From Nitriliruptor sp040882075 (GTDB lineage: Bacteria; Actinomycetota; Nitriliruptoria; Nitriliruptorales; Nitriliruptoraceae): 64,000 bases of DNA. The notes under the pieces were generated by a model. That model was given only the letters and a program-made list of their open reading frames with translations, did not search any database and had not been told where the DNA came from. A program made the position numbers and the translations under genes. How positions within the stretch are numbered: position 1 is the stretch's first letter; every line of letters starts with the position of its first letter. The stretch spans positions 7,066 to 71,065 of the forward strand of contig NZ_JBBEBZ010000172.1 of NCBI RefSeq assembly GCF_040882075.1, read 5' to 3'. Shown piece after piece: positions 53,228 to 62,160 of the stretch.

Positions 53228-53345
53228 TAAGGTGACCCCGTGGGTGCTCGTCTGACGACCACGGGGCCGTGGCGGGGACCCACGGGGCGGCGGTCAGCCG
53301 CCCCGAGGGGACGACCGGCCGGCAGGCCGGCCGCTGGACGGAGGG
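53228..53345 (+). promoter_or_regulatory. EIIC promoter-like element and structured 5' leader
   Basis: TAAGGT (53228-53233) predicts a transcript start near 53240 and a 112-base leader. It contains three hairpins: CCACGG/CCGTGG (53259-53272), GGGGCGGC/GCCGCCCC (53284-53304) and GGCCGGC/GCCGGCC (53317-53332). The last ends 7 bases before the GGAGG ribosome site (53340-53344). Such structure suggests control at the level of RNA. Confidence 0.5.
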
Positions 53346-53351
53346 ATGCTC

Positions 53352-54614
53352 GTGTTCGGAACCCTGCAACGGGTCGGGCGATCGCTGATGATGCCGATCG
53401 CCGTCCTCCCGGCGGCAGCGCTGCTGCTCCGGCTCGGCGACTACTTCCAGACCGTCTCCTGGCTGCAGTGGGGCAACACGCTGTGGGAGGTCATGCTGGT
53501 CGGCGGCGACGCCGTCTTCTCCAACCTGCCGCTCCTGTTCGCCATCGGTGTCGCCATCGGCTTCACCGGCGGCGCGGGCGCCGCCGCCCTGTCGGCGGCC
53601 GTCGGGTACCTGATCCTGCAGGCCATCAACGGCATCACCATCGTGACCCCCGAGGTCGTCCAGGGCGGGGAGGTGGTCGAACCGGCCGTCACCGCCAACA
53701 TGGGCGTGCTCGGCGGCATCCTGATCGGACTGATCGCCGCCTGGCTCTACGAGCGCTACAAGGAGATCAAGCTCCCCGACTACCTCGCCTTCTTCGGTGG
53801 TCGTCGGTTCGTCCCGATCGTGACCGCCTTCGCGGCGATCGTGCTCGGCCTGCTGGCCTACTTCCTGTGGCCGCCGGTCGGTCGCGTGATCGACGACTTC
53901 GGGAACTGGCTGGTCGGCGCCGGCATGTTCGGGGCCTTCATCTACGGCGTCGCCAACCGCGCGTTGATCCCGTTCGGTCTCCACCACATCCTCAACACGC
54001 TGGTGTGGTTCCAGTTCGGCACCTACACGGTGGACGGTGAGACCTACGCCGGCGACCTCACACGGTTCTTCCAGGGCGACCCGGACGCCGGGCTGTTCAT
54101 GGCCGGCTGGTTCTTCATCATGATGTTCGCGCTTCCGGCGGCCGCGTTCGCGATGTACCGCCAGGCCGACCGCGAGGAGCGCGGCTCGACCGGAGCGCTG
54201 ATGGGTTCGTCCGGCTTCGCGTCCTTCCTCACGGGCGTGACCGAGCCGATCGAGTTCAGCTTCATGTTCCTCGCGCCGACGCTGTACGCCATCCACGCCC
54301 TCCTCTCGGGGACGGCGCTGGTGGTGGCCGACCTGCTGAACATCAAGATCGGGTTCGGGTTCTCGGCGGGGTTCATCGACTACATGATCAGCTACCCGAT
54401 CGCGACCAACCCGCTGCTGGCCATCCCGGTCGGGTTGGCGTTCGCCGTCGTCTACTTCCTGCTCTTCACGTTCGTCATCCGTGGGATGGACCTGTCCACG
54501 CCTGGCCGCACCCCGAGGAAGGGCGTCCCGGCGGACGCCGTCACCGTCGACGCGCGGACCGCTGACGGCACCGACGTGACCGGTGTCGACCCGGACACCG
54601 ATCGCAACGTGTGA
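53352..54614 (+). CDS. nagE: PTS EIIC permease, N-acetylglucosamine type
   Basis: Membrane channel of 420 residues. It begins LQRVGRSLMMPIAVLPAAALLLRLG, has ten or so membrane segments, HHILNTLVWFQFG, and the sugar-binding signature TGVTEPIEFSFMFLAP. NagA, the deaminase-like gene and separate EIIB and EIIA next to it indicate GlcNAc. I start at GTG 53352, 7 bases after GGAGG; ATG 53346 directly abuts that site and is less likely. The C-terminal 40 residues are a polar, disordered tail. Confidence 0.93.
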   Translation: MFGTLQRVGRSLMMPIAVLPAAALLLRLGDYFQTVSWLQWGNTLWEVMLVGGDAVFSNLPLLFAIGVAIGFTGGAGAAALSAAVGYLILQAINGITIVTPEVVQGGEVVEPAVTANMGVLGGILIGLIAAWLYERYKEIKLPDYLAFFGGRRFVPIVTAFAAIVLGLLAYFLWPPVGRVIDDFGNWLVGAGMFGAFIYGVANRALIPFGLHHILNTLVWFQFGTYTVDGETYAGDLTRFFQGDPDAGLFMAGWFFIMMFALPAAAFAMYRQADREERGSTGALMGSSGFASFLTGVTEPIEFSFMFLAPTLYAIHALLSGTALVVADLLNIKIGFGFSAGFIDYMISYPIATNPLLAIPVGLAFAVVYFLLFTFVIRGMDLSTPGRTPRKGVPADAVTVDARTADGTDVTGVDPDTDRNV

Positions 54615-54645
54615 ACCGCGCTCGTCCATCGACGGAGGTCAGCAC

Positions 54646-54867
54646 GTGGGGCGGGAGACGCTGCTCGTCCTGGTGCTGGCCACCGTCTGGTGGGCGCCGA
54701 CGATGTTCGCCGTCCGCGAACTGCACGACCGCCAGGGCGACCGGCGCGTCCTGGTCTGGCGGTGGACGGCGATCATCACCCTGCCGCTGATCGGACCCGT
54801 GCTGTGGTACGTGCGCGGCCGGAAGGCGATGGACGAGGACGCCGGCCGACGCGTCAGGCGCCGCTGA
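54646..54867 (+). CDS. Small membrane protein with PLDc_N-like fold
   Basis: Protein of 73 residues with two hydrophobic segments (TLLVLVLATVWWAPTMF and TAIITLPLIGPVLWYVRGRKAM). The LIGPVLWYVRGR ending of the second is characteristic of the short PLDc_N module found alone in actinobacteria. GTG 54646 has GGAGG 7 bases upstream. Its end overlaps the converging oxidoreductase by 14 bases. Function unknown. Confidence 0.65.
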   Translation: MGRETLLVLVLATVWWAPTMFAVRELHDRQGDRRVLVWRWTAIITLPLIGPVLWYVRGRKAMDEDAGRRVRRR

Positions 54868-55768
54868 GGGCCTCGAGCCGTTCGACGACGGTCTCGCACA
54901 GCAGGTGCGTCGCGAGGAGGTCGTCCAGGGTCGGGTGCTCCGGACGCGCGCCTCCGACCGTGGCGAGGAACGCGTCGACCATGGCCTCGAACCCACGGGT
55001 GCGGAGCGTCGGTTCCCAGTCCCCGGGCCGCTCCAGCTGGACGGAGTCGCCGCGCCGTTCCTCGGTCCGGGCGACGTCGTGGACGACGAGCGTGCCGCCA
55101 GCGCCGTGCACCTCGAGGGACTCGGTCGTCGCGCCGCTGACGCGGTCCATCGTCCCGATGGCGTGGCGTCCTCCGGCGCCGAGCCTCAGCAGGACGTGGT
55201 GGAGCTGGCCGTCCACGACCAGACCCGCGACGTCGATGCTCGTCGGTGCTGTCCCGAGTAGCCACCGCAGGGTGTCCACCACGTGGATGAAGTCATCGAA
55301 CACGACCTTCCGAACCGCATCGGGCCGATCCGGACGGTGCTTGTGCATGAGCACGAGCGGCGGGTCGGTGACGGCCGCCAGCCGGCGGTAGGCGGGCGCG
55401 AAACGTCGGTTGAACCCGACGGCGAGCACGACATCACGCGAGCGGGCCCGCTCGACCAGCGACCTCGCCTCCGCGCCCGTGTCGGCGAGCGGCTTGTCGA
55501 CGTGGACGGCGGCACCAGCATCGAGCCCGGCCGTGACCAGCCGGGGGTGCGCCGAGGTCGCCGCGGTCACGAAGACCGCGTCGAGCCCGTGCGCGAGCAG
55601 GCCCGTCTCGTCCTCGCTGGTCGACACGGCGTGGAACCTCGTGGCCGCTTCCTGCCTGCGGCGCTCGTCGCGGCTGGCGAGGTGCAGGCGAACGTCCGGC
55701 CGGGCGGCGAGCAGAGGGAGGTAGGCCTTGGTGGCGATGTCGCCCAGACCGATCACGCCGACGTCCAC
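54854..55768 (-). CDS. Gfo/Idh/MocA-family oxidoreductase
   Basis: Protein of 304 residues. Rossmann motif VGVIGLGDIATKAYLPLL, then VHVDKPLADTGAEA with the catalytic Lys and VGFNRRFAPAYRRL. The domain pattern suits a sugar or inositol dehydrogenase, with substrate unknown. GTG 55768 has GAGGAG 6 bases upstream. It stands alone between convergent and divergent neighbours. Confidence 0.85.
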   Translation of the reverse strand: MDVGVIGLGDIATKAYLPLLAARPDVRLHLASRDERRRQEAATRFHAVSTSEDETGLLAHGLDAVFVTAATSAHPRLVTAGLDAGAAVHVDKPLADTGAEARSLVERARSRDVVLAVGFNRRFAPAYRRLAAVTDPPLVLMHKHRPDRPDAVRKVVFDDFIHVVDTLRWLLGTAPTSIDVAGLVVDGQLHHVLLRLGAGGRHAIGTMDRVSGATTESLEVHGAGGTLVVHDVARTEERRGDSVQLERPGDWEPTLRTRGFEAMVDAFLATVGGARPEHPTLDDLLATHLLCETVVERLEALSGA

Positions 55769-55925
55769 GATCCGCTCCTCGTCGACGCACGAAGGTAGGC
55801 CACCCGAGGGGCGCTCTGGCCCGGTTCGGGTGGAGCGGGACCACCGCGCGTCGCCGCGGTCCGCCACCGGGAGGTGGTGACGGGGCGCTCGTCGAAGTAG
55901 CTGGCGGCGATCGAGGAGCTGCCAG

Positions 55926-57419
55926 GTGGACACGATGGGACGACGCAGCACACCACGGGAGGGGTGTCGGCGAGCCCGGCGTTCGGCGTCGGTGATCGCG
56001 GTGGCGGTCGGGCTCATCGGCGCCACCGCCGGAGCTGCGGGAGCGGTGCCGGTGGACGACGTCGCCGGTCCGGGCGCCGAGCCGTGGGTCCCGGTCCCGC
56101 GCGACGAGGTCGCCGAGCGGTGTGGCCTCGATCCGGACCTCATGGAGCAGGCCGACGCCATCCTGATCGCCACGCCCTACACGGTGGTGCGGTACGGACA
56201 GCTGTGCTGGAGCGGTGGCTACCCCACCGGGACCACGGCGACCCACCAGGTGTGGTCGATCACCAAGACCCTGGGCGCGGTGCTGGTCGGCATGGTGGCC
56301 GCTCGCAGCAGCCTCGACGAGACCGACCCCATCACCGGCTGGGTCGACGAGGGGGACCTCGGCGGCATCAACCCCGACGCGTCCGTCGCGCACGTGCTGG
56401 CGATGACCGCCACGAAGGAGGACCTGTCCCACGGCGAGAAGGGTGCCTGGAGCTACGACACCTTCGGTGACCGTGAGATCAACGTCCTCGTCGGCGTGAT
56501 GAACCGCGTGATCGAGCAGGAACCGGACGCCTTCCCGGGCGTCACGAACATCGCCGAGTTCGCCCAGGTCGAGGTGTTCGACCGGATGGGGATGGCCGGG
56601 TCGTCCTGGCCGGGTCAGAGCATCGCCGGGACGATGTTCTCGACCTCCGAGGACCTCGCGCGGATCGGGTTTCTGCTCCTGCGTCGGGGGGTGTGGGACG
56701 GCGAGGCGCTGCTCGACGAGCGGTTCGTCTACCGCATGACCCACCCGGCGTTCGGGGACACCAACACCGGGTACGGCTACCTGACCTACGTCAACGCCGC
56801 GGAGAACTGGACCTACTCGACCGGGACGTCGGATCTGACCTGTTCGCCGTACGCCACCTGGCCGACCTACCCGCACGCGCCGTTCTTCGAGGCACCGGAC
56901 GCCAACGGCGGGACCCCCTTCGACGAGGTCACCCACGACGTCGGCATGGCCTTCGCCGCGGGGGCCGGTGGTCAGCGGATCTCGGTGCACCGGGGCCTCG
57001 ATCTGGTCATCACCGCCCGCGACGGGGTCGTGTCCACCGACCCGGACGACCCCGGGTTGTTCGAGGGGCACAAGTCGATCTGGACCGCGATCCGCCCCGC
57101 CCTCGTGGCGCTCGACCCGGCCTTCGAGGGGGACGAGGACGCGTTCTGCGAGGCCTACCAGCGCAGCGCCTACGCACCCGATCTGCTCGACCCGTGGTCC
57201 GCGTCGGCGAGCCAGGCCGCGCCGGCGGACCAGCCGCACGCTGGCGAGGACCGGGCTCCCACCGAGGGCGAGCGGGGACCCGCGCCGGACCAGGATCAGG
57301 GGGCGAGGCCGGGCACGGCTGCGCCGACCCGTGACCCGCTGCCGGTCACCGGAGGTGGCGCCGGCGTACTGCTCGGTGGGCTGGTCCTCGCGGCCGTGGG
57401 CCTGCGCCGCCGCGCCTGA
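55926..57419 (+). CDS. Secreted LPxTG-anchored serine hydrolase of the beta-lactamase/class C family
   Basis: Protein of 497 residues. A signal peptide (SVIAVAVGLIGATAGAAGA) precedes a catalytic domain with Ser-x-x-Lys in WSITKTLG (about residue 115). The usual Tyr-x-Asn is replaced by YDTFG, so the general base is uncertain. Folded parts include six Cys, suggesting disulfides. After a Pro/Asp-rich linker comes a sorting signal, LPVTG, then a hydrophobic helix and RRRA. Sortase therefore probably links it to peptidoglycan. GTG 55926 has GAGGAG 7 bases upstream; ATG 55935 is possible. Confidence 0.85.
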   Translation: MDTMGRRSTPREGCRRARRSASVIAVAVGLIGATAGAAGAVPVDDVAGPGAEPWVPVPRDEVAERCGLDPDLMEQADAILIATPYTVVRYGQLCWSGGYPTGTTATHQVWSITKTLGAVLVGMVAARSSLDETDPITGWVDEGDLGGINPDASVAHVLAMTATKEDLSHGEKGAWSYDTFGDREINVLVGVMNRVIEQEPDAFPGVTNIAEFAQVEVFDRMGMAGSSWPGQSIAGTMFSTSEDLARIGFLLLRRGVWDGEALLDERFVYRMTHPAFGDTNTGYGYLTYVNAAENWTYSTGTSDLTCSPYATWPTYPHAPFFEAPDANGGTPFDEVTHDVGMAFAAGAGGQRISVHRGLDLVITARDGVVSTDPDDPGLFEGHKSIWTAIRPALVALDPAFEGDEDAFCEAYQRSAYAPDLLDPWSASASQAAPADQPHAGEDRAPTEGERGPAPDQDQGARPGTAAPTRDPLPVTGGGAGVLLGGLVLAAVGLRRRA

Positions 57420-57440
57420 TCGATCGCCCCGGTGTCGACG

Positions 57441-58448
57441 TCAGGTCGCCATCGTGGCGACCAGGATCGCCTTGATGGTGTGCATCCGGTTCTCGGCCTG
57501 GTCGAACACGATGGAGCGGTCGGACTCGAACACCTCGTCGGTCACCTCGAGGCACTCGAGGCCGGTGCGCTCGTACAGCGCCGCACCGATCGCGGTCTCG
57601 CGGTCGTGGAAGGCGGGGAGGCAGTGCATGAACCTGCTGTCCGGTTTCCCGGTCGCCCGGAGCGTGTCCATCGTCACCTGGTACGGCTGCAGCGACGCGA
57701 TGCGTTCGTCCCACACCTCCGCGGGCTCGCCCATCGAGACCCACACGTCGGTGTAGAGGAAGTCCGCACCCTCGACGCCGCCGGCCACGTCGTCGGTGTG
57801 GGTGATCCGCGCCCCGGTCGCCTTCGCGATCGCCCGCGCCTGCTCGATCACCTCGGGCTCGTTCCACAGCTCGCGCGGCGCGATCATCCGCACCGCCATC
57901 CCCACCATCGCCCCGGCGATCAGCAGCGAGTTGCCCACGTTGTTGCGGGCGTCGCCGAGGTAGGCGAGCGTGACCTCCTCGAGCGGCCTACCGCTGTGCT
58001 CGCGCATCGTGAGGGTGTCGCAGAGGGTCTGGGTGGGGTGCCACTCGTCGGTCAGCCCGTTCCACACCGGGACGCCGGCGAACTCACCGAGGATCTCGAC
58101 GTTGCGCTGCGTCGATCCGCGGTACTGGATCCCGTCGTAGAACCGGCCGAGCACGCGGGCGGTGTCCTTCATCGACTCCTTGTGCCCGATCTGGGTGCCG
58201 GTCGGCTCGAGGTAGCTGACGTGTGCGCCCTGGTCGAAGGCGGCGACCTCGAAGGCGCAGCGGGTGCGGGTCGAGGTCTTCTCGAAGATGAGCGCGATGT
58301 TCCGCCCGGTGAGCCGTTGTCGCTCCCGACCGGCCGCCTTGTCCGCCTTCAGCTCCGCGGCCAGGTCGAGGAGCGAACGCCACTCGTCGGGCGTGAGGTC
58401 GAGCTCTTTGAGGAAGTTGCGCTGCCGCAGGTCGGTGGGCACGAGCAT
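57441..58448 (-). CDS. argF: Ornithine carbamoyltransferase
   Basis: Enzyme of 335 residues that makes citrulline from ornithine and carbamoyl phosphate. The carbamoyl-phosphate motif STRTRCAFEVA, the HPTQTLCD stretch and the ornithine/catalytic motif MHCLPAFHD are present. The long form of about 335 residues is shared by ArcB-type (arginine deiminase) enzymes, and no other arg genes are adjacent, so a catabolic role cannot be excluded. ATG 58448 begins MLVPTDLRQRNFL. Confidence 0.94.
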   Translation of the reverse strand: MLVPTDLRQRNFLKELDLTPDEWRSLLDLAAELKADKAAGRERQRLTGRNIALIFEKTSTRTRCAFEVAAFDQGAHVSYLEPTGTQIGHKESMKDTARVLGRFYDGIQYRGSTQRNVEILGEFAGVPVWNGLTDEWHPTQTLCDTLTMREHSGRPLEEVTLAYLGDARNNVGNSLLIAGAMVGMAVRMIAPRELWNEPEVIEQARAIAKATGARITHTDDVAGGVEGADFLYTDVWVSMGEPAEVWDERIASLQPYQVTMDTLRATGKPDSRFMHCLPAFHDRETAIGAALYERTGLECLEVTDEVFESDRSIVFDQAENRMHTIKAILVATMAT

Positions 58449-58586
58449 CGCCTGTCCGGGGGCCGGTGGGGAGGGCGCAGCATGCCGCAGGATGCACGTC
58501 GGTGAGCGCGGTCGGCCCTCGAACGCGCCGGTTAGCCTGACGGTCCCGTCGGCGGGCGGGACCTGGGACGAGGCATCGAGGTGGGG

Positions 58587-60236
58587 ATGGACGCCGACAT
58601 CATCGTGGTCGGAGGCGGCCTCGCAGGGCTGGTCGCGACGGCCGAGGCCGCGGATGCGGGACGCCGCGTCATCGTCGTCGACCAGGAGCCCGAAGCCAGC
58701 CTCGGCGGCCAGGCGTTCTGGTCGTTCGGTGGGCTGTTCCTGGTCGATTCGCCTGAACAGCGCCGCCTGCGCATCGCCGACAGCTACGAGCTCGCCCACC
58801 AGGACTGGATGGGGACCGCCGGGTTCGACCGCGACGAGGACCACTGGCCGCGGAGGTGGGCTGAGGCCTACCTCGACTTCGCCGCCGGTGAGAAGCGTCC
58901 GTGGCTGATCGAGCAGGGCATCTCGTTCTTCCCGCTGGTCGGGTGGGCGGAGCGCGGCAACGGCATCGCCACCGGGCACGGCAACTCCGTACCGCGCTTC
59001 CACATCGTGTGGGGGACCGGGCCGGCCGTGGTCGAGGCGTTCGCACGTCGCGTCCGGGCACACGTCGAGTCGGGACGCGTCGAGCTGCGGTTCCGTCACC
59101 GGGTGGACGCGCTGACCACGACGGGTGGCACCGTCGACGGCATCAGCGGCGCCGTCCTCGAGGACGGCGACGTCGAGCGTGGGGTCAAGAGCTCACGCAC
59201 CGAGGTCGGCACCTTCGAGCTGCACGCGCAGGCGGTGATCGTGACCTCCGGCGGCATCGGTGCGAACCACGACCTGGTGCGCGAGAACTGGCCCGACCGG
59301 CTCGGGCCCGCGCCGAAGCACCTGCTCTCGGGCGTGCCCGACCACGTCGACGGACGCATGCTCGGCATCAGCGAGGAGGCTGGCGCGTCGCTGATCAACC
59401 GCGACCGGATGTGGCACTACACCGAGGGCATCGAGAACCACACGCCGATCTGGTCGCGTCACGGCATCCGGATCCTGCCGGGGCCCTCGTCGCTGTGGCT
59501 CGACGCGACCGGCAAGCGGCTGCCCGTCCCGCTGTTCCCCGGCTTCGACACCCTCGGCACGCTCGAGCACATCTGCAGGACCGGCCACGAGCACACCTGG
59601 TTCATCCTGACCCAGCGCATCATCGAGAAGGAGTTCGCGCTGTCGGGCTCGGAACAGAACCCGGACCTGACCGGCAAGGACGTCCGGATGCTGGCGCAGC
59701 GGCTCGGGTCCGGCGCTCCGGCCCCGGTCGAACTGTTCAAGGAGAAGGGTGCCGACTTCGTCGTCGAGGACAGCCTCGAGGCGCTGGTGCGCGGCATGAA
59801 CGCGCTGACCGACACCCCCCTGCTCGACTTCGACCAGGTCCGCACCGAGGTCCAGGCGCGCGACCGCGAGCTCAGGAACCCGTTCACCAAGGACCTGCAG
59901 ATCGCCGCGATGCGCGACACGCGCAGCTACATCGGTGACAAGCTCATGCGCGTCGCGCCGCTGCACCGCCTGCTCGATCCGGCGGCCGGGCCGCTCATCG
60001 GGGTCAAGCTCAACCTGCTGACGCGCAAGACCCTCGGTGGCCTCGAGACCGACCTCGACGGGCGCGTCATGCAGCCCGGCGGAGAGGTGCTGCCCGGCGT
60101 CTACGCGGCCGGTGAGGTGGCCGGTTTCGGTGGTGGCGGGATGCACGGCTACCGGTCGCTCGAGGGCACCTTCCTCGGCGGCTGCATCTTCAGCGGGCGC
60201 ACCGCCGGCCGTGCCGCGGCCGCCGCCACCGCCTGA
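58587..60236 (+). CDS. FAD-binding dehydrogenase (fumarate reductase/3-ketosteroid-dehydrogenase family)
   Basis: Protein of 549 residues with the N-terminal FAD motif IIVVGGGLAGLVATAEAADAG, the family segment GGQAFWSFGGLFLVDSPEQR, and the C-terminal GEVAGFGGGGMHGYRSLEGTFLGG. These belong to the FAD-binding-2 flavoproteins, a large actinobacterial subgroup of unknown substrate. I prefer ATG 58587; GTG 58581 is also in frame. TAGCCT at 58533-58538 is a -10 candidate. A weak hairpin GTCCC-CGC-GGGAC follows at 60243-60255. Confidence 0.86.
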   Translation: MDADIIVVGGGLAGLVATAEAADAGRRVIVVDQEPEASLGGQAFWSFGGLFLVDSPEQRRLRIADSYELAHQDWMGTAGFDRDEDHWPRRWAEAYLDFAAGEKRPWLIEQGISFFPLVGWAERGNGIATGHGNSVPRFHIVWGTGPAVVEAFARRVRAHVESGRVELRFRHRVDALTTTGGTVDGISGAVLEDGDVERGVKSSRTEVGTFELHAQAVIVTSGGIGANHDLVRENWPDRLGPAPKHLLSGVPDHVDGRMLGISEEAGASLINRDRMWHYTEGIENHTPIWSRHGIRILPGPSSLWLDATGKRLPVPLFPGFDTLGTLEHICRTGHEHTWFILTQRIIEKEFALSGSEQNPDLTGKDVRMLAQRLGSGAPAPVELFKEKGADFVVEDSLEALVRGMNALTDTPLLDFDQVRTEVQARDRELRNPFTKDLQIAAMRDTRSYIGDKLMRVAPLHRLLDPAAGPLIGVKLNLLTRKTLGGLETDLDGRVMQPGGEVLPGVYAAGEVAGFGGGGMHGYRSLEGTFLGGCIFSGRTAGRAAAAATA

Positions 60237-60387
60237 CGGACCGTCCCCGCGGGACCTCGACGAGCCGACCGTGCTGCGCAGTCCAACGTGCGTGGGATCA
60301 GGGTGTGCGGGTGGCCGTACTCGACGCGTTCGGATCGCTCACGAGGCGCCATCGATAGGGTTCGAGGGCCGCGGACCGGGAGGCGCT

Positions 60388-61686
60388 GTGCGCTGCGGGG
60401 AGTGCGGGCACGAGCAGGAGTGGGGCAGGTTCTGCGGACGCTGCGGCGCGTTCGTTCCTCCCTCGGACGCGGGTGCCGAGGGAGCGGCGGCCGCTGCGTG
60501 GTCTCGCACGGGCGACGCCGACGCACGCCGCGCGTCCAACGCGCCACCCCGTTGGCTGGTCGGGATCGGCGTCTCGACCATCGCCGTGGCAGTCGTCATC
60601 GCGCTCATCCGGGTGACCGGCGGAGACGACCAGGAGCCCACCGCCGCCGAGCCCACCACCGCCACCGATGTGCGCGAGCCGACACCGCCCGGGACGACGG
60701 AGCCTCCGGTGCCAGTCTTCTCGACGGTGACGGACGCCGTGGTCATCGCAGCGGACGGCGGCACCGGCCTCCGGGCGGTCGAACTGGACACCGGGGCGTC
60801 CATCACGCGGCAGGTCGAGCAGCAACGCCCCGGCGACCAGCCCTACCGCTTGTGGGGCCTGGGCAGCTGGCTCGTGGTCGGATGGGGCGAGATCTGGGCC
60901 GTCGGCCTCGACACCGCGACGGAACCCCGGCTGCTCGGCGAGGCGTCCTACTTCGTCCCGGCCGCCGAACCAGCCGAGCTGTGGCTCATCGACCGTCCCG
61001 ACTGGCGCGGCGACGGCGGGTCGGCGACCTGGACGCTCGTCGATCACACGGGGACACGCCTGCACCGTGTCGAGGCGGCGGCCGGGTCCGAGGTCGAGCG
61101 TGGTGTTCCCGGTGGCCTCGCCCTCCGCGGAGACGACGGTGCCCTCCACCGGTACGACACCGTGACCGGCGAGATCGACGACCTCGTCGGCGGGACCGAT
61201 GCCCGGATCCTCGACGTCACCCGTGATCGGCTGCTGTGGTGCGAGGCCGACTGCGGAACCCTCCAGGTCAGCGACGACCGAAGGACCATCCAGGTCGACG
61301 CTGACGAGGTGACCGAGTTCCTGGACGGCTGGCTCTCCGCCGATGGGACCCGCATCGCCGCGCACGTGGCCGTGGAGGTTGCGGATGGTGGCCGCGACTT
61401 CGAGCTGTGGATCCACGACCTCTCCGACGAGATGCTCGTCGACCGGGTCCAGGTCCAGCTCGGCGAGATGCACGCTGCCTGGACGCCCAACGGTGACCAG
61501 CTCCTGTACCGGATGGTCGCCGAGGGCGGACCGTCAACGTTCGGGCGCTACACCGCCAGCGGGTTCGACACCGTTGACCACGACCCTCTCGAGGGGCTTC
61601 GCCCCGCCCGCTTCCTCGTCGGCCGTGCGGATTGGCACCCCGAGTTCTTCGGGCACGAGGTGGACCGACCGAGTGACAGCCGGTGA
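60388..61686 (+). CDS. Zinc-ribbon membrane protein with beta-propeller-like extracellular domain
   Basis: Protein of 432 residues. It begins with a double-CxxC zinc ribbon (CGECGHEQEWGRFCGRCG), then a helix (WLVGIGVSTIAVAVVIALI), a Thr/Pro-rich linker and a beta-rich domain (AVELDTGASI, WGLGSWLVVGWGEIWAVGLD) like repeated propeller blades. I do not know its family or role. GTG 60388 has GGGAGG 4 bases upstream; TAGGGT at 60356-60361 is a -10 candidate. Confidence 0.72.
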   Translation: MRCGECGHEQEWGRFCGRCGAFVPPSDAGAEGAAAAAWSRTGDADARRASNAPPRWLVGIGVSTIAVAVVIALIRVTGGDDQEPTAAEPTTATDVREPTPPGTTEPPVPVFSTVTDAVVIAADGGTGLRAVELDTGASITRQVEQQRPGDQPYRLWGLGSWLVVGWGEIWAVGLDTATEPRLLGEASYFVPAAEPAELWLIDRPDWRGDGGSATWTLVDHTGTRLHRVEAAAGSEVERGVPGGLALRGDDGALHRYDTVTGEIDDLVGGTDARILDVTRDRLLWCEADCGTLQVSDDRRTIQVDADEVTEFLDGWLSADGTRIAAHVAVEVADGGRDFELWIHDLSDEMLVDRVQVQLGEMHAAWTPNGDQLLYRMVAEGGPSTFGRYTASGFDTVDHDPLEGLRPARFLVGRADWHPEFFGHEVDRPSDSR

Positions 61687-62160
61687 ACTCACTCGAGGTC
61701 GAGCGACAACACAGCAGTTCCTACTCGAGCTGAGAACCGTTCCCGATACTTCTTCCGCGGAGGACGCGACGTCGACGTCACGCTCGGCGCACAGGGTGTG
61801 CGGCCACGGCGCACGGTGTCCAGGTTCACGCGGTCCGTCCGGCGCGCGACGGGCGTGGGTCCTACGGTCGAGCCGTGTCGTCGCCTCGGGAGCGGTGACG
61901 ACACCAGCACCACCCGCTCGACGGTGGCTCGGGAGCGTCACCGGCGAGCGGGAGCAGCGGGAACCGACGGTCCGAGCCCCCGCCCCGTCCGCGGGGTGGC
62001 GCGGCCGACCACCCCCGGTCCCGCCCGCGGCCGCCTCGTCGACGAGGCGGCCGCGGCGACCCGGGGGCAGGGAGGTCACGCGCTCGGACGGTCGCGTGAC
62101 CCGACGAGCGGCACCGCGTGGGACATCCCCGACGCGGCGCGCGAGGCCCGGGAGGGATCC
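61687..62160. other. 474-base non-coding region
   Basis: I see no convincing gene here. Apparent open frames are rich in Arg and Pro and have no start with a ribosome site. The left 120 bases are distinctly less GC-rich than their surroundings. The region contains the 32-base palindrome at 62025-62056 and ends in the ribosome site GGAGGG of the next gene. Confidence 0.7.
62025..62056. terminator. Perfect 32-base palindrome, no loop
   Basis: CCGCGGCCGCCTCGTC (62025-62040) is followed directly by its reverse complement. In RNA this would be a very stable stem. It lies about 105 bases before the hydroxylase genes, inside the intergenic region, so it could terminate upstream transcripts or act as a protein-binding site. 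Confidence 0.55.

Noticed and set aside
53240..54040. Alternative gene starting at GTG 53240
   Set aside because: It is out of frame with the EIIC gene that overlaps it, and its product is Arg-rich without motifs. The GTG more likely marks the transcript start region.
61798..62160. N-terminal extension of the small hydroxylase subunit
   Set aside because: The frame is open upstream of 62161, but the added 121 residues are Arg/Pro-rich, include the 32-base palindrome and are absent from this family; GTG 62161 has a ribosome site.
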